A stretch of 10,101 nucleotides of DNA, taken from positions 1 to 10,101 of the forward strand of contig USOR01000022.1 in assembly GCA_900556425.1 (NCBI GenBank), given 5' to 3'. Numbering within the stretch: the stretch's first letter is position 1; each line of letters begins with the position of its first letter. Below, one piece after another: positions 1-6,703 of this stretch. The DNA comes from an uncultured Coriobacteriaceae bacterium (lineage in GTDB: Bacteria; Actinomycetota; Coriobacteriia; Coriobacteriales; QAMH01). The notes under the pieces were generated by a model. The model searched no databases. It had not been told where the DNA came from and saw nothing but the letters and a program-made list of their open reading frames with translations. The position numbers were made by a program, and so were the translations under genes.

Positions 1-1
1 C

Positions 2-1198
2 ACGTTCAAATACACGATCCTCGAGCTGGTGCGCATGCCCGGCGTGCTTGTCTGGGCGCTGGCATTCCCCCTCATCCTGTCGACCGTCTTCATGATGATG
101 TTTGGGCCACTCGACGACCAAGCCGAAATCGACCCCATACCCCTCGTCGTGGTCAACCCCGCCGATGACGTCGACGGCCAGTCGTTCCAGGCCTTTCTCG
201 ATGTCCTGAGCGATGACGAGGACGGGGAGGCCCTCTTCGCCATCACCTATGCCCCGAATGCCGAGAAGGCCCTGGCCCTCGTCGAGGAGAACATGACGGA
301 AGAGAACCCTTACGTTGGTTACGTGCAGCTCTCGGAAGGCACCCCTGATGTTCACGTGACGAGCGTCAGCGATTTGACCGGCATGGAGCAGCTGAAAACC
401 TCCGTCCTCATCATGGCGATGGATAACTACGTCGCCAATGCCGCCATGATACGTGACCTCATGAGCAGCAACCCCAGTCTGCTTGCCCAGCCAGACGTGA
501 CGGAAGCTCTCGCATCCATGACCGAGCCCATCGAGGCGACGGTCCGGACGACGGTCACGGCAAGCCAACCAAAGGAGTCCGTGCGCTTCTACTTCGCCCT
601 CCTCGGCATGGCCGCGCTCTTCGGCGGCACCCTTGGGATGATCGCGTTTCAGCGCCTCAAGCCCAACACCTCATCCCTTGGCGCGCGCAGGGCGTTGGGT
701 GCGACCAGCCACGGACGCACCGTAGCCGCAACCATGGCCGCAAGCTGGACCATCACCTTTGCCTGCCTGTGCGTCACGTATCTCTACATGCGATACGTCG
801 CCGGAGTCGACTTTGGGGGACGCGATGGCGCCTGTCTGCTCACGACGGCGATGGCGGCGCTCACGGCCACGGCGTTGGGGTGCGCTATTTCCGCCATTCC
901 CAAGGTTCCCGAAAGCGGCAAGAGCGGCATTCTCACCGGTATCGTCTGCTTCGCATCGCTTTTCGCCGGTCTCTACGGCGAACCCACGATGGAACTCGCT
1001 GACATGATCTCGACCAACTTGCCCGCTCTCGACTACGTCAACCCCGCCGTCCAGATATCCCAGGCGTTCTATAGCATCATGTACTACGACTCGCTCGCAC
1101 CCATGGCAGGTCACCTGGTTGTCCTGCTCGTCATGGCACTCGTCCTGTTCGCGCTGTCGGCGCAATCCCTGAGGAGGCAGCGCTATGCAAGTCTTTAA
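2..1198 (+). CDS. ABC-2-type transporter permease, 5'-truncated by the window edge
   Basis: Membrane subunit of an ABC-2-type exporter. The frame is open back to base 2. The codons before the first usable start (GTG at 29) encode TFKYTILELV, which continues smoothly into RMPGVLVWALAFPLIL, so the true start lies upstream of the window and the GTG should not be taken as the start. Topology matches the ABC-2_membrane_3 (PF12698) plan: one N-terminal membrane helix (ALAFPLILSTVFMMMF), a roughly 150-residue acidic extracytoplasmic domain, then five hydrophobic segments, for example FYFALLGMAALFGGTLGMIA and a last one before the C-terminal SLRRQRYASL. It overlaps the next permease gene by 14 bases, so the two are translationally coupled and probably form a heterodimeric pore. 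No ATPase is visible, so it is expected upstream. The substrate cannot be told; drugs, peptides or lipids are usual for the family. Confidence 0.85.
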   Translation, partial: TFKYTILELVRMPGVLVWALAFPLILSTVFMMMFGPLDDQAEIDPIPLVVVNPADDVDGQSFQAFLDVLSDDEDGEALFAITYAPNAEKALALVEENMTEENPYVGYVQLSEGTPDVHVTSVSDLTGMEQLKTSVLIMAMDNYVANAAMIRDLMSSNPSLLAQPDVTEALASMTEPIEATVRTTVTASQPKESVRFYFALLGMAALFGGTLGMIAFQRLKPNTSSLGARRALGATSHGRTVAATMAASWTITFACLCVTYLYMRYVAGVDFGGRDGACLLTTAMAALTATALGCAISAIPKVPESGKSGILTGIVCFASLFAGLYGEPTMELADMISTNLPALDYVNPAVQISQAFYSIMYYDSLAPMAGHLVVLLVMALVLFALSAQSLRRQRYASL

Positions 1199-2420
1199 AT
1201 GCGCCATGCGCATCATACGCGGCAACATCATCTTTCCCATCATCTACATTATCGGGCTCAGCTTCATGGGCATCTTCATGGCGGCGTCGTTCGATTTCGA
1301 CATGAACGAGAACGGCCTGGAACGATATAGTTGTAACTTCTCCGTAATTGACCGCGATGGCAGCGAATTGTCCGATGCCATCGCAAGCCAGCTCGCGCAA
1401 CACGGAACGCAGGTCGTCGTTGAAGACGCGCCGCTGGCCATCCAGGATGCCGTAGCCAAGGGCGCCACCGACTATTTGCTCATCATTCCCGAAGGCTACG
1501 AGGCAAACTTCGCCGAGGCATCGCATGCCGGTGAAGACATCCCCGCCATGGAGACGGTGTTCAGCTACTATTCCATGGAAGGCGAGCTCGTTGATCAAAG
1601 CGTCAACGGATTTCTGGGCATGGTGCGCTCACTTGCCATGGCCAGCCCCGAAATGCCCATGGCAGACGTCATCGATCGTGCTGCGGACTACTCGTCCGAA
1701 CAGGCCCAGGTTGCGGTAATCGAGCAATCGACCGCTATTTCGAAATCTGACCGCTTCGTCTTCTACCTGCAGTGGAGTACCTACACGCTCTTTGCCGGCA
1801 TCACCGTGTGCGTGGGACTTCTCGTGACCACGCTCGGTCGCGTCGACGTGCGCCGTCGCAACCTCTCGTCCCCGCTGAGCTTCGCCTCCTACAATCTGCA
1901 ATTGGGTGCCGCTTGCATGGCCGTCACCTTGCTTGCATGGGTATGGACGTTCTGCCTGGGCCTCGTCGCGTTTCCCGACGCGGCTGCCCAGATTGAGCCC
2001 GGCGGCCTCGCGCTGTGTGCCCTGAGCATGCTCGCCTATTGCATGGTGCCCCTTGCGCTTGGCTTCCTGCTTGGACAGGTCGGGGCAAACGGCATCGTCT
2101 GCAATGCGACGGGTAACATCGTCGGCATGGTGATCTCGTTCTTCGGAGGTGCGTGGATTTCCCTTGACCTCATGACACCCGAGATCGTGACGCTGGCGCA
2201 CCTGTTGCCGGGATACTGGTACTCGTCGGCATGTTCGGCTGCCGCACATGCCCCCGCCATCATGGACTCCGCCACCTTGGAACTCGTCCTCGGTCACGTC
2301 GGCGTGCTGCTGCTCTTCGCCCTGGCGCTGCTATGCGTTTCGCTCGTCGCCGGACGCAAGCGCCTGCAGACGTCGGAAGCTGGCGGAAATCGCGCTGCCG
2401 AAGCCTCGGCGTTCGTGTGA
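1185..2420 (+). CDS. ABC-2-type transporter permease (second half of a pair)
   Basis: Second ABC-2 permease, 411 aa, starting at ATG 1185 with a strong Shine-Dalgarno GAGGAGG at 1171-1177, inside the end of the preceding gene (14-base overlap). It has the same plan as its neighbour: one N-terminal membrane helix (about residues 14-34, IIFPIIYIIGLSFMGIFMAA), a soluble extracytoplasmic domain of about 150 residues rich in Asp, Glu and Ala, then five hydrophobic segments from about residue 195 onward, ending near residue 390 with a short basic and polar tail. No ATP-binding motifs are present. The shared architecture and coupling suggest the two proteins pair as a heterodimer using an ATPase encoded outside the window. 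The family (PF12698-like) is well supported; the cargo is unknown. It is the last gene of its operon, and a repeat array follows the stop codon. Confidence 0.85.
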   Translation: MQVFKCAMRIIRGNIIFPIIYIIGLSFMGIFMAASFDFDMNENGLERYSCNFSVIDRDGSELSDAIASQLAQHGTQVVVEDAPLAIQDAVAKGATDYLLIIPEGYEANFAEASHAGEDIPAMETVFSYYSMEGELVDQSVNGFLGMVRSLAMASPEMPMADVIDRAADYSSEQAQVAVIEQSTAISKSDRFVFYLQWSTYTLFAGITVCVGLLVTTLGRVDVRRRNLSSPLSFASYNLQLGAACMAVTLLAWVWTFCLGLVAFPDAAAQIEPGGLALCALSMLAYCMVPLALGFLLGQVGANGIVCNATGNIVGMVISFFGGAWISLDLMTPEIVTLAHLLPGYWYSSACSAAAHAPAIMDSATLELVLGHVGVLLLFALALLCVSLVAGRKRLQTSEAGGNRAAEASAFV

Positions 2421-2452
2421 TCAGAGAAACGCTCGCGCCTTCGCCTTGTGCG

Positions 2453-2643
2453 TGCACGTTTTTTTCGATTGTGTGAGACAGAATCTCTTCGCCTGCACGT
2501 TTTTTCCGATTGTGTGAAGTCAGCATGACATGAAGACCTGTTTTTTTCGATTATGTGAGGCTAGCCGAAGAATCATCCTCACATAATCGCAAAAAACGTG
2601 CAGCAGGCCGCCATGCACTTCACATAACCGAAAAAAACGTGCA
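2453..2643. repeat. Array of five 24-bp elements with 41-bp pitch, three direct and two inverted
   Basis: Five copies of a 24-bp element fill the gap between two convergent genes. Each begins TGCACG, continues with six or seven T, and ends CGATTGTGTGA or CGATTATGTGA. Direct copies lie at 2453-2476, 2494-2517 and 2535-2558; the third has lost the TGCACG head but keeps the T tract and tail. Inverted copies lie at 2579-2602 and 2620-2643. Starts within each group are exactly 41 bp apart, giving 17-bp spacers (2477-2493, 2518-2534, 2603-2619) of unrelated sequence; 20 bp (2559-2578) separates the two groups. The 41-bp pitch is close to four DNA turns, so all copies in a group would face the same side of the helix. 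This suggests a protein-binding array or a REP-like element; function is unknown. Confidence 0.9.
2541..2596. repeat. Long inverted repeat at the centre of the array
   Basis: Copies three and four of the array face each other and form arms 2541-2560 and 2577-2596. They match at 19 of 20 positions around a 16-base loop (2561-2576). The GC-containing core is CGATTATGTGAGG / CCTCACATAATCG. The T tract lies at the 5' side and the A tract at the 3' side on either strand, the opposite of an intrinsic terminator. A transcript from either side would still form a long hairpin, which could protect the 3' ends of the two convergent mRNAs. Confidence 0.8.
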
Positions 2644-2662
2644 CAGCAGTCGTTCAGTGCCT

Positions 2663-3127
2663 CTATCCAAGCAACGACGCGAGCTTGTCTGCTGAATAAT
2701 CGTTGAGCATGAAGCCTTGTTCGACGATTGCCTGCGGGCAGACTCCCTGCATGTGCTGGGCGGTCTTACCTAATCCGCTACCCCCGGACGTGGCAAAGGG
2801 GATGATGGTCTTGCCCGCCATGTCATAGGATTCCAGGAACGTGTCGATGATGCGGGGTTCCACGTACCACCAAATGGGAAAGCCAACGTAGATGGTTTCG
2901 TATGCGCTCATGTCATCGACTTGCCCGGCGATGCCGGGACGTGAGCCCTCGTCGTCCATCTCCCTGCTTGATCGGCTCTGCTGGTCATTCCAGTTCAAGT
3001 CCGCTGAGGAGTAGGGAACCTCCGGAACGATCTCGAAGGTGCCCGCGTCCAGATAATCAGCCAGCGCCAGAGCAGCCCGCCTGGTCGTGCCCGTCGCGCT
3101 GAAATATGCCACGAGGATGCTTTCCAT
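2663..3127 (-). CDS. Flavodoxin family protein
   Basis: Small FMN-binding electron carrier or reductase of 154 aa, typical of short-chain flavodoxins. The N-terminal strand and phosphate loop read ILVAYFSATGTTRRAA (residues 4-19), where SATGTTR holds the FMN phosphate. The loop GFPIWWYVEP (82-91) supplies aromatic residues that stack on the isoalloxazine ring. FATSGGSGLGKT (111-122) is the third flavin loop. There is no signal peptide, so the protein is cytoplasmic. Start ATG 3127 is preceded by GAAAGGA at good spacing. It is monocistronic: convergent with the ABC-2 permease gene and 128 bp from the DUF364 gene upstream, with its own promoter in that gap. The promoter has MerR-family geometry, so it is probably induced by a stress or chemical signal through a regulator encoded elsewhere. 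In anaerobes such proteins often serve oxidative or electrophile defence; the exact partner is unknown. Confidence 0.88.
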   Translation of the reverse strand: MESILVAYFSATGTTRRAALALADYLDAGTFEIVPEVPYSSADLNWNDQQSRSSREMDDEGSRPGIAGQVDDMSAYETIYVGFPIWWYVEPRIIDTFLESYDMAGKTIIPFATSGGSGLGKTAQHMQGVCPQAIVEQGFMLNDYSADKLASLLG

Positions 3128-3180
3128 TGTCGTTTCCTTTCATCGGGAGAAGAGCATACGCTCCACCGTCAAGCGGAAAC

Positions 3181-3211
3181 CTTATAGCACCTCGAGTCGA
3201 CTCCAAGTCAA
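3181..3211 (-). promoter_or_regulatory. MerR-type promoter of the flavodoxin gene
   Basis: Reading the minus strand, a -35 box TTGACT (3211-3206) and a -10 box TATAAG (3186-3181) are separated by 19 bp instead of 17. The spacer region holds the dyad CTTGGAGTCGACTCGAGG, whose central GAGTCGACTC is a perfect palindrome. A long spacer with a centred dyad is the known signature of promoters activated by MerR-family regulators, which untwist the DNA. The -10 box lies about 53 bp before the ATG. No MerR gene is in the window, so the regulator is expected elsewhere. Confidence 0.7.
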
Positions 3212-3235
3212 GGGCCAAATCGTCCGCAAACCATC

Positions 3236-3259
3236 GTAGACGAGAAAACGCGCGTCTAC
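3236..3259 (-). terminator. Weak hairpin over the stop codon of the DUF364 gene
   Basis: A 7-bp perfect stem GTAGACG (3236-3242) / CGTCTAC (3253-3259) with a 10-base loop spans the stop codon of the minus-strand gene. No T tract follows on the minus strand, so it is at best a weak or factor-assisted terminator. Confidence 0.3.
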
Positions 3260-4029
3260 TTCGTGATCGCCACCATTTGCAAGGCACTTCCAAACGGCAT
3301 GCCACCGCCCGATTTCACGGCATGCCTGGCCAGATCGGGATCCATGACGATACTCCCGGCTGCCATATCCACGCCTGCGTCGAACAGCGGCTGCGCCATG
3401 ACAACCGAAGGACCGACCATCGTCACGAAGGCCTCCCTTGCGAGTTCGAGCAAGCGCGGTGCCGTCTTGTTCTCCAACGTCACACCCGTGATGAAGGCAA
3501 AATCCGCCTCTGGCATGACATATTCGCAGGCCGGATCGGGCGTATCGAGTCCATCACGGCAGCTTCGCTCGAGGACCGTCAGGTTGGCGTACTCGGCTAT
3601 TCTGTCAACATGGGGAAAATGACCCACCACGACAACCTTCGCGTTATCGTACATCTCGATACGCGGGCGCATCATCTCGAAGGCGTCACGCTTGCGAAGC
3701 GACCCATCCGGCAACTCGACAGGATCGTCGTAGACGGCTTCGAACTCGTCAATCAGGGTCCTTCGTGCGTACCACGCATTCAACGCCGCGATTCCGAACG
3801 TCGCCTCCTCGAAATGCCAGGATTTCGACAAGGCTGCAAGCTCCTTGAGCGGCAGACCGCGAAAATCGCGATCGTCAGTCGGCCTTTTCGTGCCGCCCGT
3901 GCACGTAAACGAAACACCCAGGCCGCTCTCCGCCTCCACGTAACTCCATTTTGCCCCCAAGCAGTAATCGGTGATGAGCACATCTTCGGGTACTCCCGCG
4001 ATCAATTCGTCATACAGGGTCCAAGGCAT
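3256..4029 (-). CDS. DUF4213/DUF364 family protein (putative heavy-metal chelation)
   Basis: Protein of 257 aa from ATG 4029. A possible upstream ATG at 4044 is less likely, because GGAGG at 4042-4038 stands 8 bases before ATG 4029 and overlaps the upstream codon, while nothing comparable precedes 4044. The N-terminal part (MPWTLYDELIAGVPEDV, then a strand-rich section to about residue 100) fits DUF4213, an enolase N-terminal-like fold. The C-terminal part fits DUF364, a Rossmann-like domain: KVVVVGHFPHVDRI (131-144), TVLERS (151-156), DTPDPACEYVMPEADFAFIT (162-181), TLENKTAPRLLEL (184-196), MVGPSVV (204-210) and the glycine turn SGGGMPFG (240-247). The family is called 'putative heavy-metal chelation' but its reaction is unproven. 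It is divergent from the NTPase gene over an AT-rich shared control region, next to a metal-type ABC importer and a moeA-like gene, suggesting a role in metal or cofactor handling. It is cytoplasmic, with no signal peptide. Confidence 0.82.
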   Translation of the reverse strand: MPWTLYDELIAGVPEDVLITDYCLGAKWSYVEAESGLGVSFTCTGGTKRPTDDRDFRGLPLKELAALSKSWHFEEATFGIAALNAWYARRTLIDEFEAVYDDPVELPDGSLRKRDAFEMMRPRIEMYDNAKVVVVGHFPHVDRIAEYANLTVLERSCRDGLDTPDPACEYVMPEADFAFITGVTLENKTAPRLLELAREAFVTMVGPSVVMAQPLFDAGVDMAAGSIVMDPDLARHAVKSGGGMPFGSALQMVAITK

Positions 4030-4037
4030 AACGGGTA

Positions 4038-4042
4038 CCTCC
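4038..4042 (-). promoter_or_regulatory. Shine-Dalgarno site that fixes the DUF364 start
   Basis: The minus strand reads GGAGG, 8 bases before ATG 4029. Because it overlaps the upstream in-frame ATG at 4044-4042, it argues that translation begins at 4029, five codons downstream. Confidence 0.75.
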
Positions 4043-4061
4043 ATGTACGTGATTGCCCTAT

Positions 4062-4130
4062 GGTCTTCTTGCCTATTTTATATTATTAAAACTATAATAT
4101 CATATAAAGAATAATATTTCGACAATAGAG
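4062..4130. promoter_or_regulatory. AT-rich divergent promoter region between DUF364 and NTPase genes
   Basis: This stretch is almost wholly A and T, in sharp contrast to its surroundings. On the plus strand a consensus -10 TATAAT (4093-4098) has a poor -35 TTGCCT (4069-4074) 18 bp upstream, and AGAGG near 4126-4130 is the ribosome-binding site for ATG 4138. A perfect 8-bp inverted repeat, ATATTATT (4080-4087) and AATAATAT (4110-4117), brackets the -10 box and could be an operator. On the minus strand several -10-like words (for example TATGAT) could serve the DUF364 gene; none is clearly best. Confidence 0.5.
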
Positions 4131-4137
4131 GTTCCCA

Positions 4138-4749
4138 ATGCTATTCACTCTTACCGGCAATGTTCAAATCGGGAAAAGCCGATGGCTCGAGCGCCTCGCG
4201 GATGACCTTTCCCACCTTGGCGTCACGTGCTATGGCGTAATCGCCCCGGGCATCTGGATCGAATCGAACGCGAATGCCGCCAACGACCAGGGCTACGAAA
4301 AGCTTGGGATAAACAACCTTCTCCTGCCCGAAAACGTCACGGTCCCCTTTGCCCAGCGTGCGGATATCGCGCGCGCAAACGGTACGTATGCCGACTTGAG
4401 CCAGGCCGGCAGGGCCGGCTTGGGTTGGCATATAGACGATACCGCCATCGCACGCGTCAACGAGCACCTTTCCTCGATCGAGAAGCGAGCGGAAGACGAT
4501 AGGAGGCGCAAGCTCCTTGTTATCGACGAGCTGGGACGCCTCGAACTCGACCACGAATCGGGTCTTATCGAGGCGATGAGGTTGCTGCGTAATGGTCCCT
4601 GCGCGGGTATGGAAGACACGCTCGTGGTGGTTCGAGAGGCCCTTGCCGATCGTGTCGAATTCCTTTTTGCCGAAACTTGGGGCGGCTTCTTGCGCATTGC
4701 GCCCACCCGGCAAGACGCGGAATTGGTCAAACGTCACCTAGCGGAATAG
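4138..4749 (+). CDS. THEP1-like P-loop nucleoside triphosphatase
   Basis: Cytoplasmic NTPase of 203 aa. The Walker A loop is TGNVQIGKSR (residues 6-15, pattern GxxxxGKS) and Walker B is KLLVIDELGRLEL (125-137) with Asp130 and Glu131. The DELGxLEL run, the segment GLGWHIDDTAIARVNEHL (94-111) and the overall length fit the NTPase_1/THEP1 family (PF03266), whose members hydrolyse nucleoside triphosphates slowly and whose cellular role is poorly known. MobB, the molybdopterin-guanine dinucleotide adaptor, is also a small P-loop protein, but its motifs differ, so THEP1 is preferred. ATG 4138 has AGAGG about 7 bases upstream. The gene is alone on its strand segment: 86 bp separate it from the permease gene, which has its own likely promoter. 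Placement between a DUF364 gene and a metal-type importer suggests a helper role in metal cofactor work; this is inference. Confidence 0.75.
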   Translation: MLFTLTGNVQIGKSRWLERLADDLSHLGVTCYGVIAPGIWIESNANAANDQGYEKLGINNLLLPENVTVPFAQRADIARANGTYADLSQAGRAGLGWHIDDTAIARVNEHLSSIEKRAEDDRRRKLLVIDELGRLELDHESGLIEAMRLLRNGPCAGMEDTLVVVREALADRVEFLFAETWGGFLRIAPTRQDAELVKRHLAE

Positions 4750-4766
4750 GACCACCCAGAGAATAG

Positions 4767-4835
4767 TTCTTCGATTAGTTTATTCTTTGTGATATATAAT
4801 CCTTCATCATAATTATTGTTTTCTAAGGATAGTTA
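4767..4835 (+). promoter_or_regulatory. AT-rich promoter and leader of the ABC importer operon
   Basis: A consensus -10 box TATAAT (4795-4800) lies 35 bp before the permease ATG. No good -35 box is present at 16-18 bp; TTCGAT at 4770-4775 is 19 bp away, so an activator may be needed. An inverted repeat AGAATA (4760-4765) / TATTCT (4781-4786) covers the -35 zone and may be an operator. The ribosome-binding site is AAGGA, about 6 bases before ATG 4836. No hairpin that would end the NTPase transcript was seen. Confidence 0.5.
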
Positions 4836-5894
4836 ATGAAGGACATCCCACCTGCGAGCACATGCGTTCCTGCCATGGGCAAGTCGCAATCGAGCAGACG
4901 AGCCGACGCCATCATCGTCGGTCTCGGCGTCGCCGTCATCGTGATAATCGTCGTATCCTTCATGCTGGGCCGTTACCCGATCGATCCCCTCGAAGCCGTG
5001 GGCATGCTCGCAAGCTCCGTCTTTCCCGTTGACCAAACATGGACGGAGCAACAGGCGACGCTCTTCTTCAACGTGCGCCTTCCCCGCATCCTTCTCGCCC
5101 TCATGGTGGGATGCTGCCTATCCGTGGCAGGTGCGGCATACCAGTGGACATTCCAAAACCCGCTCGTCTCCCCCGACATCCTGGGCGCGAGCCAGGGAGC
5201 CGCGTTCGGCGCGGCCGTCGCCATCCTCGCTGGCTTCACCGCGGGCATGGTCTCGGTATCAGCCTTCGCCTTCGCCTTGCTCACGGTTCTCCTAGTGCTT
5301 CTCATAAGCGCACGGGCAAAGGGAAACCACATGATGGTGGTCGTACTCGCTGGCGTGATGGTGAGTTCCCTGTTCCAGGCGGGCGTCTCCTACGCGAAGC
5401 TCATCGCAGATCCGACCGACGAGCTCGCCGACATCACGTACTGGCTCATGGGCAGTTTGACCGGCGCGAAGATGACACAGGTCACGATGATATTTCCCAT
5501 ACTCCTCGTGGGCTGCGTTGTGCTCTTTGCCCTGCGTTGGCGCATAAACGTTCTCACCATGGGCGACGACGAAGCCTCTACCATGGGAGTCAACGCCCGA
5601 CTCATCCGTATAATCGTCATCGTCGCGGCGACGTTCGTCACCGCCGCCTGCGTGTGCGTGACGGGCATGATCGGCTGGGTCGGTCTCGTCATTCCGCACT
5701 TGTGTCGCATGCTGATAGGTGCGGATTACCGCAAGCTCATCCCTGCCTCGATGCTCATGGGTGCCGGGTTCCTCCTCGTCGTAGACGACATCGCCCGACT
5801 TGCCACAACGGCGGAAATCCCCATAGGAATCCTCACGGCTTTCGTCGGCGCCCCCTTCTTCCTCTACCTCATCACGAGAAAGAAGAAGCTATGA
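4836..5894 (+). CDS. FecCD-family ABC transporter permease (class III metal/cofactor importer)
   Basis: Inner-membrane permease of 352 aa, the usual size for the FecCD/BtuC family. After a polar N-terminal stretch, hydrophobic helices begin about residue 24 (DAIIVGLGVAVIVIIVVSFM). Family hallmarks are present in order: LPRILLALMVGCCLSVAGAA (82-101), QNPLVSPDILGASQGAAFGA (107-126), GDDEASTMGVN (243-253), CVTGMIGWVGLVIPHLCRML (274-293), GADYRKLIPASMLMGAG (295-311), and EIPIGILTAFVGAPFFLYL (327-345). Two copies would form the channel that receives substrate from the lipoprotein encoded downstream. It has its own AT-rich promoter, and its TGA overlaps the ATG of the ATPase gene (ATGA). The same family moves cobalamin, haem, ferric siderophores and, in Haemophilus MolB, molybdate or tungstate. 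Sequence alone does not pick among these; nearby moeA-like and DUF364 genes favour molybdate or tungstate. Confidence 0.93.
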   Translation: MKDIPPASTCVPAMGKSQSSRRADAIIVGLGVAVIVIIVVSFMLGRYPIDPLEAVGMLASSVFPVDQTWTEQQATLFFNVRLPRILLALMVGCCLSVAGAAYQWTFQNPLVSPDILGASQGAAFGAAVAILAGFTAGMVSVSAFAFALLTVLLVLLISARAKGNHMMVVVLAGVMVSSLFQAGVSYAKLIADPTDELADITYWLMGSLTGAKMTQVTMIFPILLVGCVVLFALRWRINVLTMGDDEASTMGVNARLIRIIVIVAATFVTAACVCVTGMIGWVGLVIPHLCRMLIGADYRKLIPASMLMGAGFLLVVDDIARLATTAEIPIGILTAFVGAPFFLYLITRKKKL

Positions 5895-6703
5895 GCATCT
5901 TGGTCGAAAACCTGGATTTCTCCTACGGCAACCACCAGATTCTCCACGGTCTCTCCTTCGAGATTCCCGATGGCATGCTCGTAAACGTGTTGGGGCCCAA
6001 CGGCGTGGGAAAGTCTACGCTCTTTCGATGCATCCTGGGCCTTAACCAGAACTATTCCGGCACCGTCATGGTCAACGGCAAGGACATCAAGTCACTCTCG
6101 ATACGGGAGCGGGCGCGTGAAATATCCTACATTCCGCAAACGCACGCGCCTGTCTACGACTATGAGGTAGTCGACGTAGTACTCATGGCCACGGGTAGTG
6201 ACCTGAAGATGCTTAGCAATCCTGGCCCCGAGCAACAGAAACGGGCCTACGACGCACTCGACCGCATAGGGATTGCCGATTTCGCCCACCGTATGTACAC
6301 GCAGATATCCGGCGGAGAGCAGCAGCTCGTTCTCATAGCGAGAGCGCTTGCCCAAAACGCCCGCACGATCGTCATGGACGAGCCTACGAGCGCCCTTGAC
6401 TACGGCAACACCGTGCGCGTGCTCTCCTGCGTACGCCAACTCGCCCAAGAAGGGCTCTCCATCATACAGTCCACGCATAACCCCGACCACGCGTTTCTGT
6501 ATTCCGACAGGACACTCGTCTTGAAGGACGGGCGCATCGACGCGTACGGCTCTCCCCACGACGTGATTACCTCCGAACTCATCAGCGGCCTCTATAGCGT
6601 CGACGTCGAGGTCAACTCTCTCTATGGCGATAGGGTGCGCGTCTGCGTGCCTCGAAGCGAAGTGGAAGCACAACAGGAAAGGACGGAGCATGAGACACGG
6701 TAA
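5891..6703 (+). CDS. ABC transporter ATP-binding protein of the metal/cofactor importer
   Basis: Cytoplasmic ATPase of 270 aa that powers the FecCD-type permease. Start ATG 5891 overlaps the permease stop by four bases and follows the purine-rich GAGAAAGAAGAAG, giving translational coupling. Motifs in order: Walker A GPNGVGKST (35-43), Q-loop YIPQTHAP (Gln83), ABC signature ISGGEQQ (139-145), Walker B TIVMDEPTSALD (159-170) with Asp163 and Glu164, and H-loop STHNPDHA (His196). The signature begins with Ile rather than the usual Leu, a common harmless variant. About 40 residues after the nucleotide-binding core form a short C-terminal extension, too short for a regulatory domain. It belongs to the FepC/BtuD/HmuV group (COG1120-like). 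The last 14 bases overlap the substrate-binding protein gene. All catalytic residues are intact. Confidence 0.94.
   Translation: MSILVENLDFSYGNHQILHGLSFEIPDGMLVNVLGPNGVGKSTLFRCILGLNQNYSGTVMVNGKDIKSLSIRERAREISYIPQTHAPVYDYEVVDVVLMATGSDLKMLSNPGPEQQKRAYDALDRIGIADFAHRMYTQISGGEQQLVLIARALAQNARTIVMDEPTSALDYGNTVRVLSCVRQLAQEGLSIIQSTHNPDHAFLYSDRTLVLKDGRIDAYGSPHDVITSELISGLYSVDVEVNSLYGDRVRVCVPRSEVEAQQERTEHETR

Noticed and set aside
29..31. GTG as the start of the first permease
   Set aside because: The frame is open to the window edge and the codons before the GTG encode a plausible N-terminus; the GTG has no convincing ribosome-binding site.
2453..2643. CRISPR array
   Set aside because: Repeats are regularly spaced, but the spacers are only 17 bp, copies occur in both orientations, repeats vary, and no cas gene is present.
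3106..4089. Long open frame on the plus strand opposite the DUF364 gene
   Set aside because: Arg/His-rich composition with no recognisable domain; it mirrors the well-supported minus-strand gene and covers both promoters.
5039..5890. Upstream extension of the ATPase frame into the permease gene
   Set aside because: The translation there is Arg/His/Pro-rich and out of frame with the permease; the ATPase begins at ATG 5891, coupled to the permease stop.
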